Source: Actinostola sp. cb2023
Taxonomy: Eukaryota > Cnidaria > Anthozoa > Actiniaria > Actinostolidae
NCBI GenBank assembly: GCA_033675265.1
Contig: JAUJYZ010000098.1
Span: 1,080,001 to 1,144,000, forward strand
Reading direction: 5' to 3'
DNA length: 64,000 nt
Under the pieces are notes generated by a model that saw only the letters and a program-made list of their open reading frames with translations, was not told where the DNA came from and searched no databases. A program made the translations under genes and the position numbers. Below, piece after piece: positions 44,541 through 53,141 of the stretch (position 1 is its first letter; each line of letters starts with the position of its first letter).

Positions 44541-47500
44541 GCATTATTTTTACCGTTTGTTGCAGTACCAACCACCGTGTCGTGAAGCTTTAATGAACCA
44601 CCAACAAAAACTTGTGAACATTGCAAATGTATTAAAAGATGTGACAGTAAGTTGTGTAGTAAATGTGTGTGCATTTAAATATACCTCATATAGTGCATTA
44701 GCTCATAATCATGATTATAATAACTAATGTGTTATTGTCATCAACCAAAGAATACATGCAGTATGTATAACACCCTTTTGCTTTTTTAAGAAACTAATAG
44801 AATCCATGACTATGGCAGCAACTAATAAAAGATCCAAGAACCAAGATAATCTTAAAGAATTATATCCACAGGCCTTGAAACTATTTTGCCACTTACAAAT
44901 ACATCTTGACAATAAGGTATGAATGAACACATGATGTGTATAATAAGCAATATGATTGTAACTACATGTAATGCTTGAAGTACAAGATACAAGATTTGTC
45001 AATACAACGTATGCACACCTATATGTTTCAGAGTTTTAAAGCTTCAGAAGAGATAACTGCGTTGTTGGTTTGGTCAGAAAAAGTGCTGTTACCAAGACTT
45101 GATATCTATACTAGGTAAGTACTGTTATAGCTAAACTACATCACGCATGACCAGTAAATCGGAACATTCAAATGAAGTTTTGAAGTCTAGACTCGAATCT
45201 CAAACATTTAAACAGAAAAATCAAATCTCCACAAATATATCTATAAGAAAAAATTATCAGACATCTGTTTACTCAGGCTGTTGTGATTGCAGAGTATGTA
45301 GGCTTAGCTGGCACAAATTTTCATCCAATAAAATTTTAATTTTATGAATGTTTTTGAGAAAATATTTAGTGGTCTGTAGGAGATTCCGTTGGACTTTGAA
45401 ATGTTCAAACCATTATTTGAAATGTTGATTTCAAATGTTCAAATTACTGGTCACAGGTGAAGTAGTTTATCTATAATGCAAGTTGACCTGGGTGATGTGG
45501 AAAAATTGTAGCCCAAGGGCTGAATTGCATAACATATTAAACAAGACGCACAATAAGCATTCACTAGGCGTGCTACAGCATTGAGCAATAGGGAGTTTAA
45601 GATTTGCAAAACCTACAACGACGACGTACACCGGAAGTGTAAATAACTTCTGTTCAGAGTTTCATACCTTCATAGTTGGTATTCCTTATGGGAAGTAACC
45701 TCACAGGGTTAGGCTTGGACTAAATAATGTACGAAACCCCGAACAAAAGTTATTGACACTTCCGGGTGACGTCGCCGTCGTAGGTTTTGCAAATCTTAAA
45801 CTCCCTATTGAGTCTGTTGTTGGTTTCCTCAGTGGCAGTACTATCAGTGGCGATTTGTGGCCATAAGAAAAAGAAAGCCCATTTTTCAACTCGGCGTGTG
45901 ACAATATTATCATAAGGCTCATGTTGTAGACTATATAGTAAATACTAATCAATTGCATATCCATGTTTCCAGTAATGGTTCCACAACTGTAGAAAATGGG
46001 AAACGACCAAGTGAAGAGACCTCTGATGACCAATACTTCACTAAAGAAGTCTTAGAGGTGACACTTTAACCATTCATACCACGTACATGTACAATGTCAT
46101 GAATTTATGAAGAACAAGATGTTCTATAAGCGTTCACTCGGCAGGCTTCAGCAATGAGTCTTCGGTTTCCTCAGCAGCACAGCCTTGGTACCCAGTTGGC
46201 AATTTGTATATACATACATGTACATTGTTATAATCTATATATTGTCGCTTGGTAATAGTTTGTTGTTTCTTCAAGTGTTAATAGTGTAAATAATTTAAAA
46301 TGTTGTTTCCCGTATTGCCAGGTTATTCTATCCTGTAGCAGTGAACTTATAAAGCTTGGAATGGCCAATGAACAATTCTGTACTCGAGCCACTGCCTTGA
46401 CCAAATCTGTTACTCTGCTTGGTACGCTATGCTTCATCAACCTTCTTTTATTGGTGTCAAGCTTTTGGACTAAGCGTCCATCATCAGGACATGAAATGTG
46501 CTTGACACCAATAAAAGAAGGCCAACTTACAAAGACGTACTAAATTTACTAAATAGTTTGTACATCAGTACATCATCATTGTTTAGCATGTGCATCAAAG
46601 CATGCTAGAAAACAGACTATAACTAAAAGACTAAATACTACAATCTAAACATACATGTACAAATAGTTACAAAGCATTCTCTGTTCATTTTATGAATGAG
46701 ATGTCATAGTGTGCAAAACCTTTTTTGAGGCCATTTCCTTCATTTTAGGCGAAAAAGGACTTCCACTTTTGCCCCATCTTTCTCAACTAATGTACCAGAT
46801 GTCTCAAAGAATGTTGTTCATGGATGGTAAGAACAATAATAAACACTCGGACAAGATAACCATGATAATGTCTAGTAATCATTGCATTTATTTTTAGCGG
46901 AGGTGTGTGGCGACACCGTGATAGACCATACCCAAGTCATGCTTACTGATATTTTAAGAGCAATATCAAGTAACAGCAATGCTGATAACTTAATACAGGT
47001 ACATGTATATATCAATTGAAGGGCTCCCTGCAAGAACTGAGTAAGCGACTTGTGATCAAAATCTAAATTCTCCTCAAGATTCTCTGAATTTCAAAGGAGA
47101 ATTTGGGTTTTGATCAAAGGTCACTTACTCCATTCTTGCAGGGAGTCATTCAAATGAGAACTGAAAGCATTAACATAGAATTCATGTCTATGAAAATGAG
47201 GATTTTTCACCAATGTTCTTTCCTCCTTTTCTTTTTACTTACTCGCAGGTGCTTCTAAACATAAAGTCTTCACTTGCTGAAGTCCTGAAGACTTACGAGT
47301 GCAAGAAACAAACAGGTTTGTCCTCGTTATTTGCTGAGCAACCACAAATCATGGCATCAACGATGGCTGCTTGTCTTGCTGAACTTTCAACCCAGGTATG
47401 TTTTAGTAAAGAAATGAGTTTTCACAACATAATACTGATTGCAGTGTTCTTTTTACTAGACCTTGGACTTTGGAGAAATGCCAACAGCTGCTACAGACCT

Positions 47501-49544
47501 ACCACAACTGTCTTCTTTTATCCTTGGTATTTTAATCAAGTCCAAAGTTCTCCTTAGGTAAACGTAATTTACTAAAACATTCCTCTTGTTAATCAAATGT
47601 AAAGTAAAAGTGATTTTTGTGCACAGTGGAACCTCCCATATGTGGACACCCATGGGACGAAGAGCAAGTGTCCATATCAGCGAGGTCACAAAAGCATTGT
47701 TTTAGTGGAGAAAGAAACGTGATGATAACTTTATAATAATAACTTTTCTAAAAGTATTTAGAACATATGTTCAGGGAGGGGTCTCCTTTTGGAAGATGTC
47801 TGCTTGCCTCATGCAATGTTGTCCCATGACCTTACATGGATAAATATGGATATGTTAATCCCACAATGTTTGGGAACATTGAGCCAAGCGGAAAAGCTCC
47901 ATTACAGACCGCATTGATCAATGAAAACCAACTACACTAAATTGAGTTTAGTCTTTTATGTTTGCATGTTCTTTACTTTTTAAGGTCATTTGTGGAGGAA
48001 TTAGAGCAGTGTATAGTGTCTGGTGCAGTACAGGATAAAGCATTTCTTTTTTCTGCACAGTTCATGCTTGCAGCTATTGTCAACAGTACGTACAATTTAC
48101 TGATGAGTTGTTTCCAGCATTATAATCATGACAATACTGATTAAAGCTAGAAATGGCTATAAATATGAAGCTGTATTGCTGGGTTTCAGTGGACGTAATT
48201 TCCGCTCTCTTGTGGAATTTGTATCAGCTGAATTGCAAGTTTTCAATAGCATTCACTCTGCTTGACAGAACGTGCTACCAGCGTATAGAAACCCAGCAAT
48301 AAATAATAATACACTGTATTCAAGTAATATATCAAACACAAGAAAGAGTTCTTCCTCCGATATGTGAAGTGGGTCGGAAGAAACGAGGCTCGGCTAAGTT
48401 TTTTTTAACCGACTTCGACAATCCTGGACATCAAGACATTTGTAATTCTTCCCCCTCCCCCTCGTCAATGTTGGTCAGAGAGGTGTGTCTGGGAGCATGA
48501 CAGACATGAGCAACATTGTCAAGGGGGAGAGGGGTTGTTACGGGGGTTAGAGAGGTGTGTCTGGGTGCCGACAGACATGAGCAACATTGTCAAGGGGGAG
48601 AGGGGTTGTTACGGGGGTTAGAGAGGTGTGTCTGGGTGCCGACAGACATGAGCAACATTGTCAAGGGGGAGAGGGGTTGTTACGGGGGTTAGAGAGGTGT
48701 GTCTGGGTGCCGACAGACATGAGCAACATTGTTAAGGGGGAGAGGGGTTGTTACGGGGGTTAGAGAGGTGTGTCTGGGTGCCGACAGACATGAGCAACAT
48801 TGTCAAGGGGGAGAGGGGTTGTTACGGGGGTTAGAGAGGTGTGTCTGGGTGCCGACAGACATGAGCAACATTGTCAAGGGGGAGAGGGGTTGTTACGGGG
48901 GTTAGAGAGGTGTGTCTGGGTGCCGACAGACATGACTGAGCGGGGGTTAGAGAGGTGTGTCTGGGTGCCGGGGGAGCATGAGCAACATTGCCTGAGCAAC
49001 ATTCACCATTGTTAAGGGGGAGAGGTGGTGTTAGGGGGGGGGGGGGGGGGGGGGGGGGGGTGGAGATGTGACGGAGGTTCCCACGGTCTTGAACGTGTCG
49101 GTTAATTTTATAGAAATAAATATGTGCACATGTATCCACATTCCCAACAGTTTTGTCCAGGATTGGAGGTGTTTTTAAATTGGAGGAAGTACTCTATCGA
49201 GGATAGTGTTTGTTAATTATAGCATCTTTAACCATTAATAAATCTCGGAGAAATTGAAAGTTACAATTTATTTTCCATTTATCACAAAACTTTGCTTTTT
49301 CTAAACAGCTAATTGTAAAGTAGATAACCTAAAGTCTTGTGGATTTCAAATTGTCCGACAAATAGAACAACTACCAATAGATGAGGACACTTCTAACAAT
49401 AACATGAACGGGTGAGTGTCCTGATGGTGCTTTTAATGTTGGATGAACTCTTGTCTTACTTGAGCAATTATTTATTTCAGAAACATCGAACAAGTCAAAC
49501 AACTGGCCAAGATGACTTTGGAACAGTTAGGAGTGGTTTGTTAA
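30949..49544 (+). CDS. NCAPG2: Condensin-2 complex subunit G2 (NCAPG2, CAP-G2), complete, 34 exons
   Basis: HEAT-repeat non-SMC subunit of nuclear condensin II, which compacts chromosomes before and during mitosis. Exons: 30949-31026, 31239-31400, 33151-33268, 33526-33595, 34355-34439, 34574-34747, 34871-34965, 35863-35932, 36861-36953, 39415-39507, 39808-39933, 40008-40130, 40222-40278, 41540-41692, 41804-41935, 42022-42115, 42211-42315, 42513-42652, 43206-43283, 43359-43429, 43571-43721, 44131-44217, 44566-44646, 44791-44916, 45032-45114, 45973-46057, 46322-46421, 46749-46826, 46898-46998, 47249-47395, 47460-47557, 47985-48085, 49309-49411, 49481-49544. They sum to 3522 nt (1173 residues plus stop); human NCAPG2 is of similar length. 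All phases match. Landmarks: YGEVYFRAWRVASG, VIEKDCVQDLMY, VRANAAALLIDAFPL, EDPSPVVRATGVHGVCRI, ARKFYQYAHLHA, LDCLCSWGQAG, FILGILIKSKV. The start of exon 6 and the exon 10 donor (GTGCAG) are the least certain borders. Confidence 0.95.
31556..31920. repeat. ~119-bp tandem repeat derived from a TGGAACC-type inverted element (NCAPG2 intron 2)
   Basis: Three copies of a unit containing the hairpin AATACGGACACTGT...AGTGTCCGTATTAA and the tail ACTCAGTTCACTCTAGTTCT. The left edge GTGGAACCC...GACACC resembles the ends of the small elements at 47632 and 54832. Confidence 0.85.
32073..32357. mobile_element. Foldback element (NCAPG2 intron 2)
   Basis: AATGCAGAATACCCCAC...ACCTTGAAGCAAGCGGTAC on the left pairs with GTACCGCTTGCTTCAAGG...GTGGGATATTCTGCAG on the right. 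The inner arms (TCTAAAGTGT / ACACTTTAGA, TCTTGCTCTCTAGTA / TACTAGAGAGCAAGA) also pair. Confidence 0.85.
32608..32957. repeat. 68-bp tandem duplication with a 213-bp foldback element inserted in the second copy
   Basis: AACTTTATTTATAATATA followed by CAATGTAGCAACATTATAAC and GCACGCTCTGATTGGCTGG occurs intact at about 32608-32675, and again at about 32676-32957 but interrupted after ATATA. The interruption (32695-32907) is a palindromic element with ends ACAGCAATATGCAGAAATTC and its complement. Confidence 0.85.
33281..33441. mobile_element. 161-bp foldback MITE (NCAPG2 intron 3)
   Basis: ATTCTCTACTTTCTCATAGC at the left is the inverted copy of GCTATGAGAAAGTAGAGAAT at the right, and the pairing continues through CACATAATGCTTTG / CAAAGCATTATGTG. 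Confidence 0.9.
33838..33905. repeat. Hairpin (NCAPG2 intron 4)
   Basis: GATAAAGTCATCCTTATTA and TTAAGGATGACTTTATCAG form a stem of about 18 bp with a loop of about 10 bases. Confidence 0.75.
34178..34266. repeat. Foldback element (NCAPG2 intron 4)
   Basis: TTTAATAAACTCGCAGTACG...GTTTTATCAGGT is inverted as ACCTGATAAAACACTCCTG...CGTTTATTAAA, about 90 bp in total. Confidence 0.75.
34995..35779. mobile_element. Degenerate TIR element, ~785 bp (NCAPG2 intron 7)
   Basis: ACAGTCAAAGCTCTCATAAG (left) pairs with the complement of AATGAGAGCTTCAACTGT (right). GCGACCAC words are repeated within 40 bp of each end and internally. No coding sequence recognised. Confidence 0.6.
36036..36047 (+). repeat. 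Poly-G run, 12 G (NCAPG2 intron 8)
   Basis: Uninterrupted G run between TTTGA and TTTAGG. About 180 bp further on is a 21-base poly-C run (36223-36243). Confidence 0.9.
36223..36243 (-). repeat. Poly-C run, 21 C (NCAPG2 intron 8)
   Basis: Uninterrupted C run. As poly-G on the minus strand it could form a G-quadruplex. The length could be a little off if the assembly compressed the run. Confidence 0.85.
36345..36425 (+). repeat. Diverged arm of the palindromic element seen at 26573-27232
   Basis: AATCCAATCAATATGAAACT, GGCAACGTGACAGTACATGT and GTTCTTTTTTG correspond to the left arm of the palindrome in the YR retrotransposon at about 80% identity by eye. The remainder of the element is not recognisable. 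Confidence 0.65.
37040..37465 (+). repeat. ~69-bp tandem array, about six copies (NCAPG2 intron 9)
   Basis: The unit is CATGACTCTCACACTCACTT...CTATACACCCAACACTCATCTCACTAGTGGGGA. The first and last copies are diverged. It begins about 90 bp downstream of the exon 9 donor. Confidence 0.9.
37698..38741. mobile_element. 1.04-kb TIR element with AAAATCC-repeat arms (NCAPG2 intron 9)
   Basis: The left end AGCTCTACGGAGCCCTGGAA and the right end (inverted, TTCCAGGGCTCCATACAGCT) are followed by matching CACCCATTATTTTTTATC. Each arm then runs into repeats of TTTTTTCAAAATCC type. The interior (about 37900-38590) has no recognisable protein. Confidence 0.88.
38742..39414. other. NCAPG2 intron 9, remaining part; nothing recognised
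   Basis: Mixed sequence with no exon matching the family and no clear repeat border. Exons 9 and 10 join in phase without it. Confidence 0.5.
39515..39700. repeat. Dispersed repeat copy related in inverse orientation to 41345-41510
   Basis: GGTACGGTTTGTCCCATGC...TTGGTTGAGCAATGATTTTG...CCATTCTGTGACCATAA here correspond to complementary stretches (CGGTACGGTTTGTGCC, CAAAATCATTGCCCAACC, TTATGGTCACAGTACC) at 41345-41510. Confidence 0.65.
40373..40440. repeat. TTA trinucleotide and T-rich microsatellite (NCAPG2 intron 13)
   Basis: (TTA)n followed by TTTTTTA repeats. Similar ATT microsatellites lie at 44499-44541, 52917-52935 and 53015-53036. Confidence 0.85.
40750..41374 (-). pseudogene. 3' fragment of a non-LTR (LINE) retrotransposon ORF2
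   Basis: On the minus strand the conceptual product contains VFQFKIIHNILPLNDYLEKVGI followed by the C-terminal zinc-type motif CPFC...HFFYLCTHARYFWNKF, the signature at the end of many LINE ORF2 proteins. An upstream piece around FLTYGGIVNAVRN also fits the region before it. The reverse transcriptase and endonuclease are absent, as expected of a 5'-truncated copy. It lies antisense in NCAPG2 intron 13. Confidence 0.8.
41345..41510. repeat. Dispersed repeat copy paired with 39515-39700
   Basis: See the copy at 39515-39700: GTCACAGTACC, CAAAATCATTGCCCAACC and CACAAACCGTACCG are complementary to stretches there. The two copies bracket exons 11-13 in opposite orientation, so inversion between them is possible in principle. 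Confidence 0.6.
42370..42450. repeat. Palindromic AATTCTCCTT element, copy 2 (NCAPG2 intron 17)
   Basis: GATCAAAATGCAAATTCTCC and CTCAAGGAGAATTAAGATAT form the central palindrome. The termini are less conserved than in the copy at 47030. Confidence 0.65.
42653..43205. other. NCAPG2 intron 18, decayed GC-richer block of unknown origin
   Basis: The 42670-42870 part is richer in GC than its surroundings and has open frames on both strands without recognisable domains; it may be a decayed mobile element. No exon is missing, since exons 18 and 19 join in phase. Confidence 0.4.
43792..43821 (+). repeat. Poly-G run, about 30 G (NCAPG2 intron 21)
   Basis: Uninterrupted G tract after GAGGGGA, one of five G or C runs of 12 or more in this gene and its 3' flank. 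Confidence 0.88.
44499..44541. repeat. (ATT)n microsatellite just upstream of NCAPG2 exon 23
   Basis: About 14 ATT repeats that merge into the polypyrimidine tract before the acceptor at 44565. Confidence 0.9.
45586..45812. mobile_element. Foldback MITE, ~225 bp (NCAPG2 intron 25)
   Basis: CAATAGGGAGTTTAAGATTT and GCAAAACCTACAACGACG at the left are matched in reverse by CGTCGTAGGTTTTGC and AAATCTTAAACTCCCTATTG at the right. Inner arms share AAGT...ACTTC and GTTATTGACACTTCCGG. Confidence 0.92.
46441..46521 (-). ncRNA. Hammerhead-like palindrome next to the NCAPG2 exon 27 donor
   Basis: On the minus strand CCTTCTTTTATTGGTGTCAAGC pairs perfectly with its distal complement. Enclosed are an ACAT-TTC-ATGT hairpin, CTGATGA, a GGAC-GCTTA-GTCC stem-loop, then AAAAGC where a hammerhead has GAAAGC. 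The order fits a hammerhead whose G12 has mutated, so it is probably inactive. It begins 20 bp into the intron, antisense to the gene. Confidence 0.4.
47030..47152. mobile_element. Palindromic AATTCTCCTT MITE, full copy (NCAPG2 intron 29)
   Basis: The ends CTCCCTGCAAGAACTGAGTA and TACTCCATTCTTGCAGGGAG are inverted. The centre is AAATTCTCCTCAAG...CAAAGGAGAATTTG. This is the best copy of a family also present at 24540-24650 and 42370-42450. Confidence 0.88.
47630..47695. mobile_element. Short TGGAACCTCC-type MITE fragment (NCAPG2 intron 31)
   Basis: CAGTGGAACCTCCCATATGT followed by GGACACC and, inverted, GTGTCCATATCAG. Ends of this kind are widespread in animal genomes; related pieces are at 31556 and 54832. 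Confidence 0.6.
48170..48308. mobile_element. Foldback element (NCAPG2 intron 32)
   Basis: TATTGCTGGGTTTC at the left is inverted as GAAACCCAGCAATA at the right. The interior pairs weakly. Confidence 0.7.
48470..49018 (+). repeat. 71-bp G-rich tandem array, about seven copies (NCAPG2 intron 32)
   Basis: The unit is GTTAGAGAGGTGTGTCTGGG TGCCGACAGACATGAGCAAC ATTGTCAAGGGGGAGAGGGG TTGTTACGGGG (71 bp). The last copies are rearranged. A 27-base poly-G run follows directly (49034-49060). Confidence 0.93.
49034..49060 (+). repeat. Poly-G run, about 27 G (NCAPG2 intron 32)
   Basis: Uninterrupted G run at the end of the 71-bp array, whose units already contain GGGGG and GGGG blocks. Confidence 0.88.
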
Positions 49545-49643
49545 AGTGGGATTTATACCAATTTTATTTTTGCTGTGAAATGTATTATACAATGAATGTT
49601 ATCGCGTTAGAAAGACACTGCAGTGCATCAGTGTTTTGCCATC

Positions 49644-49649
49644 AATAAA
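49644..49649 (+). promoter_or_regulatory. NCAPG2: Probable NCAPG2 poly(A) signal AATAAA
   Basis: AATAAA 100 bp after the TAA stop (49542-49544), followed by A-rich then T/GT-containing DNA. Good position for the 3' end. Confidence 0.7.
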
Positions 49650-49769
49650 TACACGTAAAAAAATGTCCATGAATGTGCAGAATTTCTACATAGTAATTTG
49701 ATATATAGTTAATTGCATAATCGTTGTCGGATTCAAAATCATAATTCATAGAAGCTGAGACCGCAAGGA

Positions 49770-49860
49770 TGGATGGAAAATCAGAAAATTCCTCTGACTG
49801 CCAAATTGGACTCGGCCTACGGCCTCATCCAATTTTGGCAGTCCTCGGAATTTTTTTCAT
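49770..49860. repeat. Hairpin in the NCAPG2 3' flank
   Basis: AAATTCCTCTGACTGCCAAA TTGGA... pairs with TCCAATTTTGGCAGTCCTCGGAATTT around GGCCTACGGCC, a stem of about 30 bp. Confidence 0.75.
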
Positions 49861-50162
49861 CCAATTATTTCCAAATTGGACAGCATGTAGTCCTATTACC
49901 TATACGTACTGTACACAAATAAATGCCTCTACTGATTATAGATTTATATAGTTTCATAAAGAATCTGAAATAAGTCAGAGGTCCTTGTTTTTAATAAAAA
50001 ATATCCAAATAATTAAAAATGTAAATAAATTGAAACTGTTTGATTCGAAAAGTGGTCCGGTTGAAACTAGACCAACCGTACTGGCGGCTACGGCCCAGAG
50101 CAGGGTGAGCACGGTGTGTATTTGCTTAGAATAAATTAAGGAAGGGACCACACCCATATAGA

Positions 50163-50183
50163 GGGGGGGGGGGGGGGGCCCCC
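50163..50183 (+). repeat. Poly-G/poly-C run (16 G then 5 C)
   Basis: A G run followed directly by CCCCC. Downstream (50184-50520) is T-rich sequence with TTTTTTAGGG words that looks like a dispersed repeat but has no clear border. Confidence 0.8.
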
Positions 50184-50773
50184 ACGAGAGGGGTACTCCC
50201 TATATACGAGTGGTAGTGATGACCGTCGTATTTTTTAGGGGTTGAAATCGTCATTTTGGTATTTTTTTAGGGCTGTCAAAGTCCTGGTTCTTTCCTGTAA
50301 ACCGTCTTTTTAGGGTGCTCGCGACAGAATGCTAAAAAAGTCAGTCTCGAATCACGGGTGTCAAGCCAACAATAAACGGTGATACAGTTACTGTATTCAG
50401 TTATTTTTGTAGGTATTTTTAGTTTTTTTTTCAGGCCGGTACGAAGTATTTTTTTTAGAGTTTTTACAGCTTGGTATTTTTTACCCAAGCTTTTTTACCC
50501 CGAAGGACCCTCTAAAGCATGACATTTGGCGTTACATGTTTGAACTCTGAAAACACTTCTGTATATTATTATGGATATTAATTACAAAGTTTCAAATCAT
50601 CTCCAACTGACTCGTATAAAAACATGAGCGTTCAGACCACAGGAAGCCCAAGCGAGCGCAACAGTTTTGCATTTCGTCCCAGCAAATGTATTGGTCGAAA
50701 AAAAGAAGACGAAAAGTCAACAAAACTGTTGTTTGTCATGTTTATTTTCTAAGTTGTAGACCGTGTCATTCAC

Positions 50774-51134
50774 ATGGCTGCATCATACTATCCTAAGGGG
50801 GTAGGAGTGGGGTTTGACTCGACCCAGGGGAAGGACAGGGGGTACCTAAAATCGTCAAAAAACGCTCAAAATCGCAAGAATTCGAGACAAGTCGGTAAGT
50901 ACAATTGTTATCAAACATTTCAAGCTTTATTGACAATATTTGGGAAATTAATTATTCGGTATGTCAAGGTAATACATTCTTCATCACAGCCTGGGTTACC
51001 TGTGTCGCGCATGCCATCACGAGTTGGTCATGAGTTCGCGTCTACGCGCACGGTGACAGATGTAGAGGAAATAGGGTCTCTTTCTCTTACAGAACAAAAG
51101 TGCAATAGAGAGTCTGTATCTGACACTAGCAATG
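50774..51134 (+). CDS. Possible coding exon(s) of an unidentified gene
   Basis: The frame is open for 131 codons from an ATG at 50774. The first 40 codons (MAASYYPKGVGVGFDSTQ...) end at a GTAAGT, and a later coding-like block (PGLPVSRMPSRVG...SVSDTSNG) lies between CACAG and a GTAAGA at 51134. The two blocks do not splice in the same phase, so either they are not one gene or the frame is read straight through. No known domain recognised. Low confidence. Confidence 0.2.
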
Positions 51135-51169
51135 GTAAGATACTGATATGTTGTAGTAAATGTAGCTAA

Positions 51170-51880
51170 AGTATTGACAAGAAATGAATTTGCAAAATCG
51201 GTCTTTTATGTAAAATTCAGTCTCTTGAAAGCTGACATCGCGTGCACATTCTGTCATGCATGCATGTCTAGTTAGTTCTTGTTGAACTGATAAACTTTGA
51301 TTTCTCAATTTTCATCACCTTTATTTTACTGCTGCTATAAAGTCTTCCTTTTTATCTTATTTGCCAGTAAGTATATTAGCAAAGTATGCAAACTGGATCA
51401 ATTATTTGGCTTTGTTTCCGGGAAAGCTACAACTTAAGGTCTTGTACTTGTATAGCTCTTGTACTTGTAGCTTACAAAGAAATATAAGTACTTGAACAAA
51501 CAGAATGCTTGATCATGAAGGGGCCGAATATTTTTTCTTAGATTTGTATTCCTTCATGAGAGTTCAGTAAGCTTTACTTTAATATAAACTATACGTTATT
51601 GCATGGGTGCTTTTAGTAATTAAGCTTATAGTAAAATACTCACAAATGGAGCCCTAGCTTGCAGGAAAAAGATGTCATCTTAATTTATTTTGTATGCATG
51701 TCTAAACAAAGATAGGATAGATTGAAATCGATTTTAAAAGTTTAAAAGTGAAACATTTTAATGCCCCATGAGGTAGCTACACGCCCTTGGGAAAAGATAG
51801 GATTAGATTTGTTTGAGATAAATCATTGGTAGAGAATATCTGATAACCGTAGATTACTTCAGCAACTTCTGGGAGATCTA
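51170..51880. other. Intergenic, nothing recognised
   Basis: AT-rich sequence without repeat borders or coding signals that I can support. Confidence 0.5.
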
Positions 51881-51889
51881 TAGTTTGCC

Positions 51890-52680
51890 ATTACAGATGC
51901 AAAATCCAGGACAGTTAATGTAGTTTAAAGGCCATTTCGCAAGATATGGAATCCCAGACCAAATTGTCACAGATAATGGCAGCTAGATAATGACAATTTC
52001 AAGCAAAGGAATTCACTGAATTTGCTAAGGCATATGAATTCCAGCAATCATAGACAAGTCCAAACAGCAGATCAAACAGGAAGGCTGAATCAACAGTGAA
52101 GAAGACCAAGAGACTCATACGAAAGACCACAGATGCTGGAACGGATACCTTTTTGGTTATTCTTGACCACAGGAATACGCCGACACAAGGCATGGAGTCC
52201 AGCCCTGCCCAATGCTTGATGAGCAGGTGTACTAAAACGCTCCCAGCTCTCGGTGATCTCTGACAAGGAAGTTGAAAGAGAAACAAGCCAAATACTACAA
52301 CAAAGCAACAAACAAAGTTGGAGCCGTTGAAGAAAGGAGATACAGCCCTTTGTAGCAGGTAAAAAATGTGGGAAAAGGCACAAAACAGGCTAAATGAGAG
52401 ATCATATATGGTTGAGACAACAAGAGGGGGAGAGTATCGCAGATTGAAATAGAAGTCATCTGACGAAGACAGAAGAACCAAATTATGCATCGGTCACACC
52501 CATCCAAGACAAGCCAAACCAATTGCAGACATCAGCGAACCTTGATCATACCACTCCTACAGACCCAGGATACAAGGACACACCCATACCAGAGCCGACG
52601 TCCCCAAGTTTGGAAGACAGAGGCGAAGACATTTCAGTGCATGCATCCACGACGACTGATAGGACTGCTTGGCTGAATGA
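51890..52680 (+). pseudogene. LTR-retrotransposon integrase remnant (Ty3/gypsy-like)
   Basis: In shifting plus-strand frames the conceptual product reads FARYGIPDQIVTDNG, then EFAKAYEFQ, then AESTVKKTKRLIRKTTDAG, then LVILDHRNTPTQG, FERSQLS and AKYYNKATNKVGAVEEGD. This is the order of a gypsy-type integrase core and C-terminal part (the D of TDNG is catalytic). Multiple stops and frameshifts make it inactive. It lies upstream of a purine tract and an LTR-like start. Confidence 0.8.
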
Positions 52681-52755
52681 CTTTATACAAGAGTAACTCG
52701 TTTAACAATTGTTGTTAGAAGTACAGACTGCCATGTCAAACAAATACTCCCTACT

Positions 52756-52910
52756 CATGAAAGGGAGAATGTTGCATTATGTATTACAGTTCAAATAGTA
52801 TTACATTGTGCATGTTACACTAATTAGTAATTTGATGATTCTAGAGATTCTATAGTTTTAGATAGCACTGAATGTATATACATGTATATTGATATGGAAA
52901 TTATTAAAGT
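52756..52910 (+). repeat. Probable polypurine tract and start of a 3' LTR
   Basis: AAAGGGAGAA at about 52758-52767 precedes TGTTGCATTATGTATTACAG. A polypurine tract followed by TG is the usual start of a 3' LTR and fits the integrase remnant upstream. The LTR end and a 5' partner are not visible. Confidence 0.55.
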
Positions 52911-53141
52911 TAGAATAATAATAATAATAATTATAATAACTTTATTTCTGGTTCAAACTGGCGTCGGACAATCATTACGTGTGTAAGCTAGGAAATTATT
53001 GACACATTAATAAAGGTTATTATTATTATTATATTATTCTATAACATTTGTTAATTGCTCAAAAGATATAGACATTTTTAGACTGACAGCCATTACTGAT
53101 TTTAGTTTTAATTATATGTTACAACACATGTTATAAATAAA

